Below, one piece after another: positions 25,167 to 36,913 of a stretch of DNA of 64,000 nucleotides. Made by a program: the position numbers and the translations under genes. Under the pieces are notes generated by a model that saw only the letters and a list, made by a program, of their open reading frames with translations, did no database searches and was not told where the DNA came from. The stretch lies in NCBI RefSeq assembly GCF_017355525.1, contig NZ_CP067395.1, positions 5,592,501 through 5,656,500 on the forward strand, in the 5' to 3' direction. Each line of letters starts with the position of its first letter. The stretch's first letter is position 1. Source of the stretch: Lysobacter enzymogenes. Lineage in GTDB: Bacteria > Pseudomonadota > Gammaproteobacteria > Xanthomonadales > Xanthomonadaceae.

Positions 25167-25745
25167 TCAGCCTTGCTCGTGTTCGGCGTGCTTGCGCGCG
25201 GCCTTTTGCAGCATCGCCACCGATTGCGCGATCGGCTTGCGCAGCGCGCGCGCTTCGGCGATATCGTCCGAACTCATGGCGCAGCGGACCGACTTCTTCA
25301 TCGACTCGATGACGATCCAGGCGAAGGTCTTGCCGCGCGCGCTGACGACGACTTTGAGGCGAAAGCGCACCTGCTCGTCGCGATACAGCGTCTCGTCGTG
25401 CGATTTTCCGCGCACGAACGCGGCGCGCGCAGCCTCCGCCATCGCCGCCGCGTCCATCCGCGGCGCCGACCGCATCAGCGCTTCGGCGAACCGGCGCAGC
25501 GCGAGCGCGCCCTTGCCGGTGTGCACGACCGATTTGGCCAGGGTCTCGCCGCGGTAGCGGATCGCCATCGCCACCGCGGTTTGCTCGTGCGCGCGCTCGA
25601 GCTTGCGCTTGACGGCGAGCAAGGCCTTGGGCAGCGGCATTCCGGATTTCTCCAGCGCCGAGATCTTGCGGTACAGCAAGCTGTGCGACGGCGACAGCTC
25701 GCGTTCGATCACGACGAATCCATTCTTGACGGGGGTCCTGGCCAT
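25167..25745 (-). CDS. Hypothetical protein, helical and basic
   Basis: The 192-residue soluble protein starts at 25745 (MARTPVKNGFVVIERELS); GGAAG lies just upstream, while the frame stays open to 25817. The N-terminal half is helical and lysine-rich. The second half has a possible strand region (ETLYRDEQVRFRLKVVVSARGKTFAWIVIE). It contains no known catalytic motif and no signal peptide. It is convergent with the YcaQ-like gene. I do not recognise the family. Confidence 0.65.
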   Translation of the reverse strand: MARTPVKNGFVVIERELSPSHSLLYRKISALEKSGMPLPKALLAVKRKLERAHEQTAVAMAIRYRGETLAKSVVHTGKGALALRRFAEALMRSAPRMDAAAMAEAARAAFVRGKSHDETLYRDEQVRFRLKVVVSARGKTFAWIVIESMKKSVRCAMSSDDIAEARALRKPIAQSVAMLQKAARKHAEHEQG

Positions 25746-26009
25746 CGGGCGCTTCCGTGGAAACTGTCCGGAGCTTACTGGCGATTTTGCTCCGACGCGC
25801 GATCGGCGCGCCCGCACCCGTTGTTTCTTGCGGATTTAGGGAGTTTCTGTGCCGCGGCTCAGCAGCATTCGCGCGTTCAGGCCACGCATACCGATACGAC
25901 GACGGAGCCGTGCGCGAAATCCCGACGCGCGGTCCGCGCGAACCGTCGCGATGGCGCGCAAGCGTAGCGATGCGCTAGCCGATACGTTGCGGCATCGGTG
26001 CGGGTCCTG

Positions 26010-26384
26010 TCAGGCGCGCTCGGCGAGGAACAGATACGCCGCCAACAATCCGAGCAACGGAATCAGGTTCAACACCAGCGCCGGCACCGCCACGCCGCGG
26101 CGTTCGCCGCGGAACAGCGCGACGATCGCCAGCAGGCTGCCGAACAGCCAGCTCGCGGCGCTGTACATGACGGCTTTGCCGGTGCAGTGCAGGCTCCAGT
26201 TGCCGCACTGGGCGTCGGGGGTGAGGCCGAACACGATCAGCCAGGCCAGCGCCGGGCCGAGCAGCAGCGCCAGCCAGGCCAGCGCGCCGAAAAAGCGGCC
26301 GCCGCTCGGCGCGTCGCCGGCTGCGTCCGCGAGCGGCGCGCCGGGCGGGGACAGGCCGTAACCGGCGCGGCGCTCAGCGGCCAT
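26010..26384 (-). CDS. Small three-helix membrane protein
   Basis: The 124-residue protein has a short cytoplasmic lead rich in Gly/Ala/Pro and three hydrophobic helices at about residues 32-52, 70-90 and 97-119. Two cysteines sit in the loop after helix 1 (QCGNWSLHC), which could form a periplasmic disulfide. No family is recognised. It lies between the hypothetical gene at 25167 and the cellulase-like gene, both also leftward. Confidence 0.65.
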   Translation of the reverse strand: MAAERRAGYGLSPPGAPLADAAGDAPSGGRFFGALAWLALLLGPALAWLIVFGLTPDAQCGNWSLHCTGKAVMYSAASWLFGSLLAIVALFRGERRGVAVPALVLNLIPLLGLLAAYLFLAERA

Positions 26385-26627
26385 GACGGCGGCCTGCGCG
26401 GTTGTCGGAGCCTGCGCGCGGAAAGCGCGAAGCGATGCAATTGCGTCCTTTCATATCGATCTCCGGCCGGTATCGATGCGCGCACGATGCGGCATCGCCC
26501 GGCAGCGCCGCGTGACGGCCCGAGGGCGGCGCGCGGCGCGGTTGCGACAGCGGATGCCGTCGCGGTCCGCACAACGGACCGCGACGGCGCGTGGCGCGAT
26601 TCTACTCCGCCGGGTTGGAGCGAGCGC

Positions 26628-27785
26628 TCAAGGGACGCACTTGGCGCCGCTGTACACCAGCAGATTGTTCTGCAATTCGGCCACTTCGGGACGGTACGGC
26701 AGGTCTTCGACCGCATAGTCCTCGAACGGCCACCACGCCCAGCTCTGGCCGCTGGCGCTGACGATGCGCGAGGTGTGCTTGGCGAAGGACAGAGCGCGGT
26801 CGCGGTCTGCGACTACATTGGCGCCGAACTCTCCCATCAGCATCGGCACGCCCCAGGCGCTGGCCTTGTCCAGCAGCGGCTGCACCAAAGTGGTCAGCGC
26901 AGCGCAGTCGCGGTTGAGGTAGGCAGGCTGGTCGAGCGGATAGAAATGCGGCGTCAGCACGAAGTTGCTGAGGTTGGGTTTGGCCAGTTCCGGCCGTACC
27001 GTGCCGACGTCGCCTTCGACGAACAGCAGATGGCTCTTGCGGTCGCCGTCGCGCCAGTCCGACCAGCGGATGCGGGTGCCGACGTACTCGTAGAACTGCG
27101 GCAGGATCGTGCTGTTGAGCGGGTAGGAACCGGTGGTGCGGCCCGTATGCGGCTCGTTGATGACGTCCCAGCCGGCGACGTTGTGGTAGTTGCGCAGGCG
27201 CCATGCGACGGTGCGCCAGGCCTGCGAATAGACCTCCCAGGCGGACTTGCCGGCATACGGCCCGGCGCTGACGGCGCGGTTGGCCCAGAACGCATCCCAG
27301 AAGTCGAGCTGGTTGCCGTTGGCGCCGGAGACGCAGGCGCCGCCGACCATGTCCTCGACGAACCAGCCGGGGAAGCCGCCGCCCCAGTCGCCCTGGTAGC
27401 ACTGCGAGGTTTCCCACTGGTGCATCGAGACCATCACCCACATGCCGCGCTTGCCGGCTTCGGCCACGACCTGCTCGATCTCGTTGACATAGCCCCAGTC
27501 GATGTTGCCGGGCGTGGGCTCGAGGAAGTTCCAGTTGATCGGGAAGCGGATGAAGTTGAAGCCCCAGGACTGGTAGCGGTCGAGCTGGCGGACGTCGAAG
27601 GGACGCCGCGTGGTGTGCTGGATGAGGTTGTAGTTCAGGCCCTTCAGGCGGACCCACTGGCCGTCCTGGCGGACCATCTGGCCGAGCCCGGCGGGGGCTT
27701 CGAGCAGATCGTCGGCAACGGCCTGGGCGGCTGCGGACTGGGACGCCAGCAGCAGGGACAGCGACAAAGCGAGCGTGCGCAACAT
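26628..27785 (-). CDS. Secreted glycoside hydrolase family 5 (cellulase-like)
   Basis: The precursor has 385 residues with a signal peptide (LALSLSLLLASQSAAAQA). The (beta/alpha)8 domain has the family marks: 'GFNFIRFPINW', the acid/base E211 in 'WDVINEPHTG' and the nucleophile E319 in 'GEFGA'. Family members cleave beta-1,4-glucan, mannan or related chains; several cysteines (SQCYQGDW, GACVSG) suggest disulfides. No carbohydrate-binding module is present. The start at 27785 follows a clear AAGGAAG. An extracellular plant or fungal cell-wall substrate is plausible, not proven. Confidence 0.87.
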   Translation of the reverse strand: MLRTLALSLSLLLASQSAAAQAVADDLLEAPAGLGQMVRQDGQWVRLKGLNYNLIQHTTRRPFDVRQLDRYQSWGFNFIRFPINWNFLEPTPGNIDWGYVNEIEQVVAEAGKRGMWVMVSMHQWETSQCYQGDWGGGFPGWFVEDMVGGACVSGANGNQLDFWDAFWANRAVSAGPYAGKSAWEVYSQAWRTVAWRLRNYHNVAGWDVINEPHTGRTTGSYPLNSTILPQFYEYVGTRIRWSDWRDGDRKSHLLFVEGDVGTVRPELAKPNLSNFVLTPHFYPLDQPAYLNRDCAALTTLVQPLLDKASAWGVPMLMGEFGANVVADRDRALSFAKHTSRIVSASGQSWAWWPFEDYAVEDLPYRPEVAELQNNLLVYSGAKCVP

Positions 27786-27947
27786 GCGACTTCCTTTTCT
27801 CGAATGGTTCAACGCGGCACAAGGCCGCGGCGGGTACAGCCGCTCCAGTTTACCGGCGGCCGTCCGCAGGTTTGCGACAGGCCGATAGAGCAACGCCGCG
27901 GACGAGGCCGCGGCGTTGGCAGAAACATCGGCGAAAGCGCTTGCGGC

Positions 27948-29867
27948 TCAGACTTCCAGCGTCGCCAGATCGCCCTTCGTCTCCAGCCAGGTCTTGCGGT
28001 CGCCCGCGCGCTTCTTCGCCAGCAGCATGTCCATCAGCGACACGGTCTGGGCGTTGTCGTCGACGGTCAGCTGGACTAGGCGGCGGGTGTCCGGGTGGAT
28101 GGTCGACTCGCGCAGCTGCGAGGCGTTCATCTCGCCCAGGCCCTTGAAGCGGGTGACGTTGATCGCGCCGCTCAGGCCCTTCTTGCGGTCGCCCTTCTCG
28201 CGCTCGATCTTCTCCAGCAGGATCCGCTTTTCTTCCTCGTCGAGCGCGTAGAACACGGTCTTGCCCACGTCGATGCGGAACAGCGGCGGCATCGCCACGA
28301 AGATGTGGCCGGCCGCGACCAGCGCCGGGAAATGGCGCAGGAACAGCGCGCTGAGCAAGGTGGCGATGTGCAGGCCGTCGGAGTCGGCGTCGGCGAGGAT
28401 CACGACCTTGCCGTAGCGCAGCCCGCCGATGTCTTCCTTGCCCGGATCGCAGCCGATCGCCACCGCCAGGTCGTGCACTTCCTGCGACGCCAGCACGCTG
28501 CCGGACGCCACTTCCCAGGTGTTGAGGATCTTGCCGCGCAGCGGCAGGATCGCCTGGAAATCCTTGTCGCGCGCCTGCCGCGCGCTGCCGCCGGCGGAGT
28601 CGCCTTCGACCAGGAACAGTTCGGTGCGCGAGAGGTCCTGCGAGCTGCAATCGGCGAGCTTGCCGGGCAGGGCCGGGCCCTGGGTGATCTTCTTGCGGAC
28701 GATCTGCTTTTCGGTCTTCAGCCGCGCGCTGGCGCGCTCGATCGCCAACTGGGCGATCTTCTCGCCCAGGTCGGTGTGCTGGTTGAGCCACAGCGAGAAC
28801 GCGTCGTGCGCCGCGCCCTCGACGAAACCGGCGGCCTGGCGCGAGGACAGGCGTTCCTTGGTCTGGCCGCTGAACTGCGGGTCGGTCATCTTGATGCTGA
28901 GCACGAACGCGACCCGGTCCCACACGTCTTCCGGCGCCAGCTTGACCCCGCGCGGCAGCAGGTTGCGGAAGTCGCAGAACTCGCGCAGCGCGTCGGTGAA
29001 GCCGGTGCGCAGGCCGTTGACGTGGGTGCCGTGCTGGGCGGTCGGGATCAGGTTGACGTAGCTTTCCTGCACCAGTTCGCCGTCGGTCGCCCAGGCCACC
29101 GCCCAGTCGACCACTTCGGTGTCCTTCTTGAGTTGGCCGACGAACAGGTCCGGCGGCAGCAGCTCGCGCTGCGGCTGGCCTTCGCGCAGCTCGCCGGACA
29201 GGTAATCGCGCAGGCCGTCCTCGTAGTACCACTCCAGCCGCTCGCCGGTGGCCTCGTCGAACAGCTTGACGTTGAGGCCCGGGCACAGCACGGCCTTGGC
29301 CCGCAGCACGTGCTTGATCGCGCGCAGGCTGAACTTCGGGGTGTCGAAATACTTGGGGTCGGGCCAGAAGCGCACGCGGGTGCCGGTGTTCTTCTTGCCG
29401 ACGCTGCCGACGATGTCCAGCGGGCTGGCGCGGTCGCCGTCCTTGAACGCCATGCGGTATTCGTTGCCTTCGCGCTTGATGTGCACTTCGACGTGCTTGG
29501 ACAGCGCGTTGACCACGCTCACGCCGACGCCGTGCAGGCCGCCGGAGAAGGTGTAGTTCTTGTTGCTGAACTTACCGCCGGCGTGCAGGCGGGTCAGGAT
29601 CAGCTCGACGCCGGGCACCTTCTCCTCCGGGTGGATGTCGACCGGCATGCCGCGGCCGTCGTCGGAGACCTCGCAGCTGCCGTCGGCGTAGAGGGTGACC
29701 TCGATGCTGCGGGCGTGGCCGGCGAGGGCTTCGTCGACCGCGTTGTCGATGACTTCCTGGGCCAGATGGTTCGGCCGCGCGGTGTCGGTGTACATGCCGG
29801 GCCGGCGCTTGACCGGGTCCAGGCCGGAGAGGACTTCGATGTCTGCGGCGTTGTAACGACTGCTCAT
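27948..29867 (-). CDS. parE: DNA topoisomerase IV subunit B
   Basis: The 639-residue ATPase subunit decatenates sister chromosomes together with ParC. The GHKL ATP site carries 'VIDNAVDEALAGHA' and 'GGLHGVGVSVVNALS'. The TOPRIM domain has 'EGDSAGGSARQARD' and 'DADSDGLHI'. The length and the N-terminal 'LSGLDPVKRRPGMYTDTARPNHLAQEVIDN' fit ParE rather than the longer GyrB. The start at 29867 (MSSRYNAADIEVL) is the usual one. parC is not in the window. Confidence 0.95.
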   Translation of the reverse strand: MSSRYNAADIEVLSGLDPVKRRPGMYTDTARPNHLAQEVIDNAVDEALAGHARSIEVTLYADGSCEVSDDGRGMPVDIHPEEKVPGVELILTRLHAGGKFSNKNYTFSGGLHGVGVSVVNALSKHVEVHIKREGNEYRMAFKDGDRASPLDIVGSVGKKNTGTRVRFWPDPKYFDTPKFSLRAIKHVLRAKAVLCPGLNVKLFDEATGERLEWYYEDGLRDYLSGELREGQPQRELLPPDLFVGQLKKDTEVVDWAVAWATDGELVQESYVNLIPTAQHGTHVNGLRTGFTDALREFCDFRNLLPRGVKLAPEDVWDRVAFVLSIKMTDPQFSGQTKERLSSRQAAGFVEGAAHDAFSLWLNQHTDLGEKIAQLAIERASARLKTEKQIVRKKITQGPALPGKLADCSSQDLSRTELFLVEGDSAGGSARQARDKDFQAILPLRGKILNTWEVASGSVLASQEVHDLAVAIGCDPGKEDIGGLRYGKVVILADADSDGLHIATLLSALFLRHFPALVAAGHIFVAMPPLFRIDVGKTVFYALDEEEKRILLEKIEREKGDRKKGLSGAINVTRFKGLGEMNASQLRESTIHPDTRRLVQLTVDDNAQTVSLMDMLLAKKRAGDRKTWLETKGDLATLEV

Positions 29868-30227
29868 GAAACCTGCATCAGTAGTAAGGAGTGGCGTCCG
29901 GGGCGGCGTCGCGCGAAGGCGCGCGTGCGCCGGCGGGGCGGGCCGGGCGGCGACGGCGGCCATCTTGCCATCGGCGGGTGACGGCCGCGCATCGGCGGGC
30001 CGGGCGCGGGGCGCAGCGAGCATGGCGACCGGGGCCGGCCGGGTCAAGCCGCGCCGGCCCGGCCGCACATTCACGCCCGCCGCCGTCTCGCCGGTTGCGA
30101 CCCGCGCGGCGGCCGCGGCAAGCGCGGCGCGCGCCACGCCGTCGGGTTGATCTGGCGCAAGCCGGCCCCGCGCCGGCGCTGCCATCCTGCGCGCCGCGTC
30201 TTACTCACCATGCCACAGGAGGGCACC

Positions 30228-30638
30228 GTGTCCGCCCAGGACCAGTACTACGATTTGCAGCAGAGCTACGGCCGCTGCCTCATCCGCAAGGGTTTCATCG
30301 AACGCTTCTACGAAATCTTCATGGCCAGCCACCCCGACGTGGCGCCGATGTTCGCGCGCACCGATTTCCAGAAGCAGCGCCTGGCCCTGCGCCGCGGCAT
30401 CAGCGTGGCGATCTTCTACGCCGCCGGCAGCGCGGTGGTGAAGCGCACCAGCGAGCAGATGGCCGACGTGCACGCGCGCAGCGGCCGCACGCCGGTGCGG
30501 CCCGGGCTGTACCCGTATTGGATCGACAGCCTGCTGCTGGCGGTGCGCGAGTTCGACGAGCAGGCCGACGAGGCCTTGCTGGCGCGCTGGCGGCAGGCGA
30601 TGCAGGCGGTGACCGGGATGTTCGCCGGGCGCTACTGA
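30228..30638 (+). CDS. Single-domain globin
   Basis: The 136-residue haem protein has globin landmarks: helix A/B 'SYGRCLIRKGFIERFYEIF', the CD Phe in 'PDVAPMFARTDF' and a proximal histidine at H82 (DVHARSGR). It would bind O2, NO or act as a redox sensor. It lacks the reductase domain of flavohaemoglobins. The GTG at 30228 is preferred over an ATG 18 bases upstream because AGGAGGG (30217-30223) is correctly placed for it. It is divergent from parE. Confidence 0.8.
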   Translation: MSAQDQYYDLQQSYGRCLIRKGFIERFYEIFMASHPDVAPMFARTDFQKQRLALRRGISVAIFYAAGSAVVKRTSEQMADVHARSGRTPVRPGLYPYWIDSLLLAVREFDEQADEALLARWRQAMQAVTGMFAGRY

Positions 30639-30866
30639 CGGCCGCGCCGGAACGCCGGGCGGCGCCCGCAAGCCATTGAAAAACCGGCCCGCCGCCCCGA
30701 TTGGGTGTAGCGTCTGCACGACGCGTGCGACCCGCCGGACCGTCCGTTCAGCCCCTGGCGAGGCGGCCGGGGCTAGGGTTCGCGGCGTCGCGGCACGGAC
30801 GCCCCGGCCCGCCCGCGAGCCGGGCATCCGCCCAGGCTCCGGTCACTCACTGTTTGGAGGTATGCC

Positions 30867-31094
30867 ATGAAGATCCGCAAGCTGCTGCTCCCCGCCGCCA
30901 TCGTCGCGGCCCTGGCCGTGCTGGTCGCGCCGAGCGCGTTCGCTCAGCAGGGTCAGCAGGCCGACCCGAAGGCCGAGGAGGCCAAGAAGGCCGAAGACGC
31001 GAAGAAGGCCGAAGCCAAGAAGAAGGCCGAGGCCGAGAAGCGGCAGAAGTCCGGCGACCGCGGGGTCGAGCCGGAGGAAGAAGGCAACAAGTAA
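30867..31094 (+). CDS. Small secreted Lys/Glu/Ala-rich protein
   Basis: The precursor has 75 residues with a clear signal peptide (LLLPAAIVAALAVLVAPSAFAQ). The mature part, about 48 residues, is almost all Ala, Lys and Glu in runs such as AEEAKKAEDAKKAEAKKKAEAE. It should form one charged helix in the periplasm, perhaps touching the envelope. TTGGAGG at 30854-30860 is a strong ribosome binding site, and a terminator follows closely, so the gene is a single compact unit that may be well expressed. Function unknown. Confidence 0.75.
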   Translation: MKIRKLLLPAAIVAALAVLVAPSAFAQQGQQADPKAEEAKKAEDAKKAEAKKKAEAEKRQKSGDRGVEPEEEGNK

Positions 31095-31132
31095 GTCGCC
31101 TCGGCACCATCCGTGCCCAACCCGTACACCGC

Positions 31133-31166
31133 AACGCCCCGGCCCGCGCCGGGGCGTTGTTTTTTG
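31133..31166 (+). terminator. Strong Rho-independent terminator
   Basis: AACGCCCCGG, then CCCGCG, then CCGGGGCGTT, followed by GTTTTTT. This is a long GC stem with a six-T run, ending the small secreted-protein gene. Confidence 0.9.
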
Positions 31167-31214
31167 CGGTGAACGAAGCGCTAGAGTGCGCGAAATCGGC
31201 TTGGGGAGCGGGCG

Positions 31215-31841
31215 ATGCGCAAGGCAGCGGCGATGGTGTTGCTGATGACGTTGTTGGCCGGATGCGCGCATTCGCGATCCGACGCCTACCCGGATGCGGG
31301 CCCGCCCGTTGCGGTGAGCGGATGCTCGGGCATTCCGTCGGATCCGACCGCGCCGGCGGGATACGTCCGCGCCGGGCCTGCGACCCACGGCCCCGGCGCG
31401 CCCGGCGTGCCGGCGCAGCTCGGCCAGCAGCGGCCGCTGGGCCGTGCAGAGCGTGTGCCGCCGCTGTACGTGTTCGATTCCCGCGCCAGCATGGTGCATT
31501 GGAAGGACGGCCGCGATCCCGAAGCCAGCGAAGTTCCACTGGAGTGGATGAAGGAGCTGGAATTCGGCGAGGCCGAGCGTGCGGGCTACTGGGGGGAATT
31601 CGTCGACGGCCGCATTTACCGCATACCCAGTTTCGGACCTTGCGAACTGGCCCAAGCGCTGCCCGCGCCGATCGAACTGGCGGCGCCGCCGGGCGGTTTG
31701 CTGTTCTTGCAGTTCGTCTCGCCGCGTTGCCGCGATTGCGCACGGCTGTCGCGGGCGATCCAGCGCACCATCGCGAGACATCCGCAATTGCCGGTGCGCT
31801 GGGTGCAGGTGCAGAGCCGGACGCGGGTCGGCGATCGCTGA
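31215..31841 (+). CDS. Lipoprotein with C-terminal CxxC segment
   Basis: The 208-residue protein has a lipobox (LLAGC) at residue 17. The middle is Gly/Pro-rich. The C-terminal part has 'GGLLFLQFVSPRCRDCARLSRAIQRTIARHPQLPVRWVQV': a strand, a Cys-x-x-Cys, a helix and a second strand, as in the active site of thioredoxin-like proteins. The rest of a thioredoxin fold is not obvious, so this may be a minimal or decayed version. It would act at the envelope. It is followed by the phosphodiester glycosidase gene, 48 bases downstream. Confidence 0.65.
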   Translation: MRKAAAMVLLMTLLAGCAHSRSDAYPDAGPPVAVSGCSGIPSDPTAPAGYVRAGPATHGPGAPGVPAQLGQQRPLGRAERVPPLYVFDSRASMVHWKDGRDPEASEVPLEWMKELEFGEAERAGYWGEFVDGRIYRIPSFGPCELAQALPAPIELAAPPGGLLFLQFVSPRCRDCARLSRAIQRTIARHPQLPVRWVQVQSRTRVGDR

Positions 31842-31889
31842 ACCGCATTGCGGCTAGGATGGTCGCAATTTCGCCAGTGCCGCCGCTCG

Positions 31890-32657
31890 ATGCGCAACGC
31901 CGCCGCCTGCTTCTGTTTCGCCCTGGCTTCGCTGCTCGGCCTGCCCGCGGCCGCGCGCGAGCCGCGCTACACGGTGCTGCGGATCGACACGCGCAGCCAA
32001 CCGCTGGCGTTGTATCTCAACGATGAGCGCGGCCGCCCGTTCCACGATTTCAAACGCCTCGACGCGTGGCTGCAAGCGCGCGGCCAGCGCCTGCGCTACG
32101 CGATGAACGCCGGCATGTTCGAGCCGGATTATTCGCCGGTCGGTCTGTTCGTCGCCGAAGGGCAGGAAAAAACGCCGCTGAACCTGCGCGACGGCGAGGG
32201 CAACTTTTATCTCAAGCCCAACGGCGTGTTCCTGCTCGACCGCGACGGCCAGCCGCGGGTGATCGAAGCCTCGCGCTATCCCGAGATCGCCCGCGGCGCG
32301 CGGCTGGCGACGCAGTCGGGGCCGCTGCTGGTCGAAGCCGGGCGCATCCATCCGGCGCTGGATCCGCAGTCGCGCTCGCGCCATCTGCGCAACGGCATCG
32401 GGGTGAAGGGCGACGAAGTGATCTGGGCGATCAGCGACGACAAAGTCAGCCTGCACGAGTTCGCCCGCTATTTCCGCGACGAACTCGGTTGCCGCGACGC
32501 GCTGTACCTCGACGGCAGCCTGTCGTCGCTGTATGCGCCGGAATTCAAGCGCGCCGACCGGCGCGGCCGGCTGGGGCCGATCCTGGCCGTGGTCGAGCCG
32601 TTGCGCAGCGCGCCGGCGCAGGCCGGGCCCGACGCCGGCACGCTCGGCGCGCGGTAG
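31890..32657 (+). CDS. NAGPA-like phosphodiester glycosidase family protein
   Basis: The 255-residue exported protein has a signal peptide ending near GLPAAA. The domain related to N-acetylglucosamine-1-phosphodiester alpha-N-acetylglucosaminidase (DUF2233) is supported by 'RYAMNAGMFEPDYSPVGLFVAEG', 'NGVFLLD', 'ATQSGPLLVEAGRIHPAL' and 'RHLRNGIGVKG', with the final 'DALYLDGSLSSLY' block. Bacterial members remove or process sugar phosphodiesters in the envelope, but the substrate here is unknown. The start at 31890 gives a clean signal peptide. Confidence 0.8.
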   Translation: MRNAAACFCFALASLLGLPAAAREPRYTVLRIDTRSQPLALYLNDERGRPFHDFKRLDAWLQARGQRLRYAMNAGMFEPDYSPVGLFVAEGQEKTPLNLRDGEGNFYLKPNGVFLLDRDGQPRVIEASRYPEIARGARLATQSGPLLVEAGRIHPALDPQSRSRHLRNGIGVKGDEVIWAISDDKVSLHEFARYFRDELGCRDALYLDGSLSSLYAPEFKRADRRGRLGPILAVVEPLRSAPAQAGPDAGTLGAR

Positions 32658-32782
32658 CGCCGGACGCTACGCGCGGACGCGGCCGGCGCTACCTGCGTCG
32701 CGGCCGCAGCGGCGCCGGCCGGCACCGTCTTAGGCTGGCGACGTCCGCATGCCGCGGACGCTGGCAAAGGCGGAGGCTGCGA

Positions 32783-33199
32783 ATGCGCAAGGTGAGGGTC
32801 GCGACGATCGCGGCGGTCAGGCTGGTGGCGGCGCTGGCGATCCTGCTGGCCGGCCTGTACGGGGCGCTCGTGCTGAGCCTGAACGATCTGGGCGGTGCGC
32901 AGAGCTATCTGTGGCTGGCGCTGGCGATCCTGCTGCCGCTCGGCGCGGTCGCGGGGGCGGTCGCGGGCCGCTGGCTGATCGCGCCGGCCTTGTTGCTGCT
33001 CGCGTGGGGCTGGGAATACTGCTTCGGCACCGGCAAGACCCTCGTCAAACTGGCCCGCGGCATCGAGAACGACTGGGTCCGCCTGATCGGCGCCGATCTC
33101 GGCCTGGGCGCGCTGTGCGCGGCGCTGTTGGTCGGCGGAATCGCGCTGGGCTATCGTGCCTCGCAACAGCTTTGGCCGGCGCTCCCGGCCCGGGCGTAG
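32783..33199 (+). CDS. Four-helix membrane protein of unknown function
   Basis: The 138-residue protein has four hydrophobic segments (about residues 9-33, 41-60, 63-80 and 102-122) and a conserved-looking loop 'WGWEYCFGTGKTLVKLARGIENDWVRLIGADLG'. GGAGGC at 32772-32777 sets the start. The GTGKT string resembles half a P-loop but lacks the surrounding fold and lies next to a membrane segment, so nucleotide binding is unlikely. The DUF488 gene follows 24 bases later. Confidence 0.65.
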   Translation: MRKVRVATIAAVRLVAALAILLAGLYGALVLSLNDLGGAQSYLWLALAILLPLGAVAGAVAGRWLIAPALLLLAWGWEYCFGTGKTLVKLARGIENDWVRLIGADLGLGALCAALLVGGIALGYRASQQLWPALPARA

Positions 33200-33223
33200 C
33201 AGGTCCGACCACGGAGAGAACCG

Positions 33224-33610
33224 ATGGCCATCCGCATCGTTCGGCTCGGCACCCCGCGCGGCCACGGCGAAGGGCTGCGCATCGGCACCGTGCGGCGGCC
33301 GCCGCGCGGCGTGCCGAAGTCCGAGTTCGCCCGCCAGGATTGGTACGACGTGTGGTTTCCCACGCTCGCGCCGAGCCTGGAGACGATGAAGCAGGCGCAG
33401 GCGGCGCAGACGCCGGCGCAGTGGAACGCGTTCGTGCGCAAGTACACCGCGGAGATGAAGGCGCATGACGCCCAGCACGCGCTGGAGCTGCTGGCGGCGA
33501 TGTCGCAGGACAGCGATTTTTCGGTCGGGTGTTATTGCGAGGACGAGGCGCGTTGCCACCGTTCGATCCTGCGTGGGTTGCTGGTGGGGAAGGGCGCCAA
33601 GCTCGCATAA
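33224..33610 (+). CDS. DUF488-family protein
   Basis: The 128-residue cytoplasmic protein matches the DUF488 pattern: an N-terminal 'RIVRLGTPRG...GLRIGTVRRPPRGV' and a C-terminal 'DFSVGCYCEDEARCHRSILRGLL' with Cys-x-Cys and Cys-His. The conserved CxC/CH residues might bind metal or act as a redox site, and the family has no settled function. CGGAGAGAA lies before the ATG. Confidence 0.8.
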   Translation: MAIRIVRLGTPRGHGEGLRIGTVRRPPRGVPKSEFARQDWYDVWFPTLAPSLETMKQAQAAQTPAQWNAFVRKYTAEMKAHDAQHALELLAAMSQDSDFSVGCYCEDEARCHRSILRGLLVGKGAKLA

Positions 33611-35983
<2,373 letters not shown>

Positions 35984-36079
35984 GCGCGGCCGCGCTTGCG
36001 CCGGCGGCCGGCGGCACCCATGTGATGGCGATACCTCGCGCGGGCTCGAACGCGCACTCATGAACTTAGGAAGCAAGCG

Positions 36080-36913
36080 ATGAAACTCTGCGGCTTTGAC
36101 GTCGGTCTCGACCAGCCCTTCTTCCTGATCGCCGGCCCCTGCGTGATCGAGTCGATGCAGTTGCAGCTCGACGTCGCCGGCCAGCTCAAGGAAATCACCT
36201 CGGCGCTCGGCATTCCCTTCATCTTCAAGTCCAGCTTCGACAAGGCCAACCGCACCTCGGCGACGAGCTTCCGCGGCCCCGGCATGGAGGAAGGGCTGAA
36301 GGTGCTGGCCGAGGTCAAGCGCCAGATCGGCGTGCCGGTGCTGACCGACGTGCACGAATACACCCCGATGGACGAGGTCGCCTCGGTCGTCGACGTGCTG
36401 CAGACCCCGGCGTTCCTGTGCCGGCAGACCGACTTCATCCAGAACGTGGCGCGCGCCGGCAAGCCGGTCAACATCAAGAAGGGCCAGTTCCTGTCGCCCT
36501 GGGAGATGAAGCACGTCACCGCCAAGGCCAAGGCCACCGGCAACGAGGCGATCATGGCCTGCGAGCGCGGCGCCAGCTTCGGCTACAACAACCTGGTCAG
36601 CGACATGCGCTCGCTGAGCGTGATGCGCGACACCGGCTGCCCGGTGGTGTTCGACGCGACCCATTCGGTGCAGCTGCCCGGCGGCATGGACGGCAAGTCC
36701 GGCGGCCAGCGCGAGTTCGTGCCGGTGCTGGCGCGCGCGGCGATCGCCGTCGGCGTGTCGGGCGTGTTCATGGAAACCCACCCGAAGCCCGAAGAAGCGC
36801 TGTCCGACGGTCCCAACGCGGTGCCGCTGCCGAAGATGCGCGGCCTGCTGGAGACCCTGGTCGAGCTCGACCGGATCACCAAGAAGAACGGGTTCCTGGA
36901 GCAGGATTTCTGA
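36080..36913 (+). CDS. kdsA: 3-deoxy-8-phosphooctulonate synthase (Kdo-8-P synthase)
   Basis: The 277-residue enzyme condenses phosphoenolpyruvate with arabinose-5-phosphate for the lipopolysaccharide core. '[11 protein letters not shown]', '[12 protein letters not shown]', '[31 protein letters not shown]' and '[13 protein letters not shown]' are the expected active-site blocks, in order. An AGGAAG at 36068-36073 precedes the ATG. Its place next to pyrG fits, since CTP activates Kdo in a later step. Confidence 0.96.
   Translation: MKLCGFDVGLDQPFFLIAGPCVIESMQLQLDVAGQLKEITSALGIPFIFKSSFDKANRTSATSFRGPGMEEGLKVLAEVKRQIGVPVLTDVHEYTPMDEVASVVDVLQTPAFLCRQTDFIQNVARAGKPVNIKKGQFLSPWEMKHVTAKAKATGNEAIMACERGASFGYNNLVSDMRSLSVMRDTGCPVVFDATHSVQLPGGMDGKSGGQREFVPVLARAAIAVGVSGVFMETHPKPEEALSDGPNAVPLPKMRGLLETLVELDRITKKNGFLEQDF

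Noticed and set aside
31215-31841. Full thioredoxin or DsbE-like protein
   Set aside because: Only the CxxC segment is present, at the extreme C-terminus. The cis-proline and later strands of a thioredoxin fold are missing.
32783-33199. P-loop (GTGKT) in the four-helix membrane protein
   Set aside because: The string lies next to a membrane helix and lacks the preceding strand and Walker B partner, so it is probably chance.
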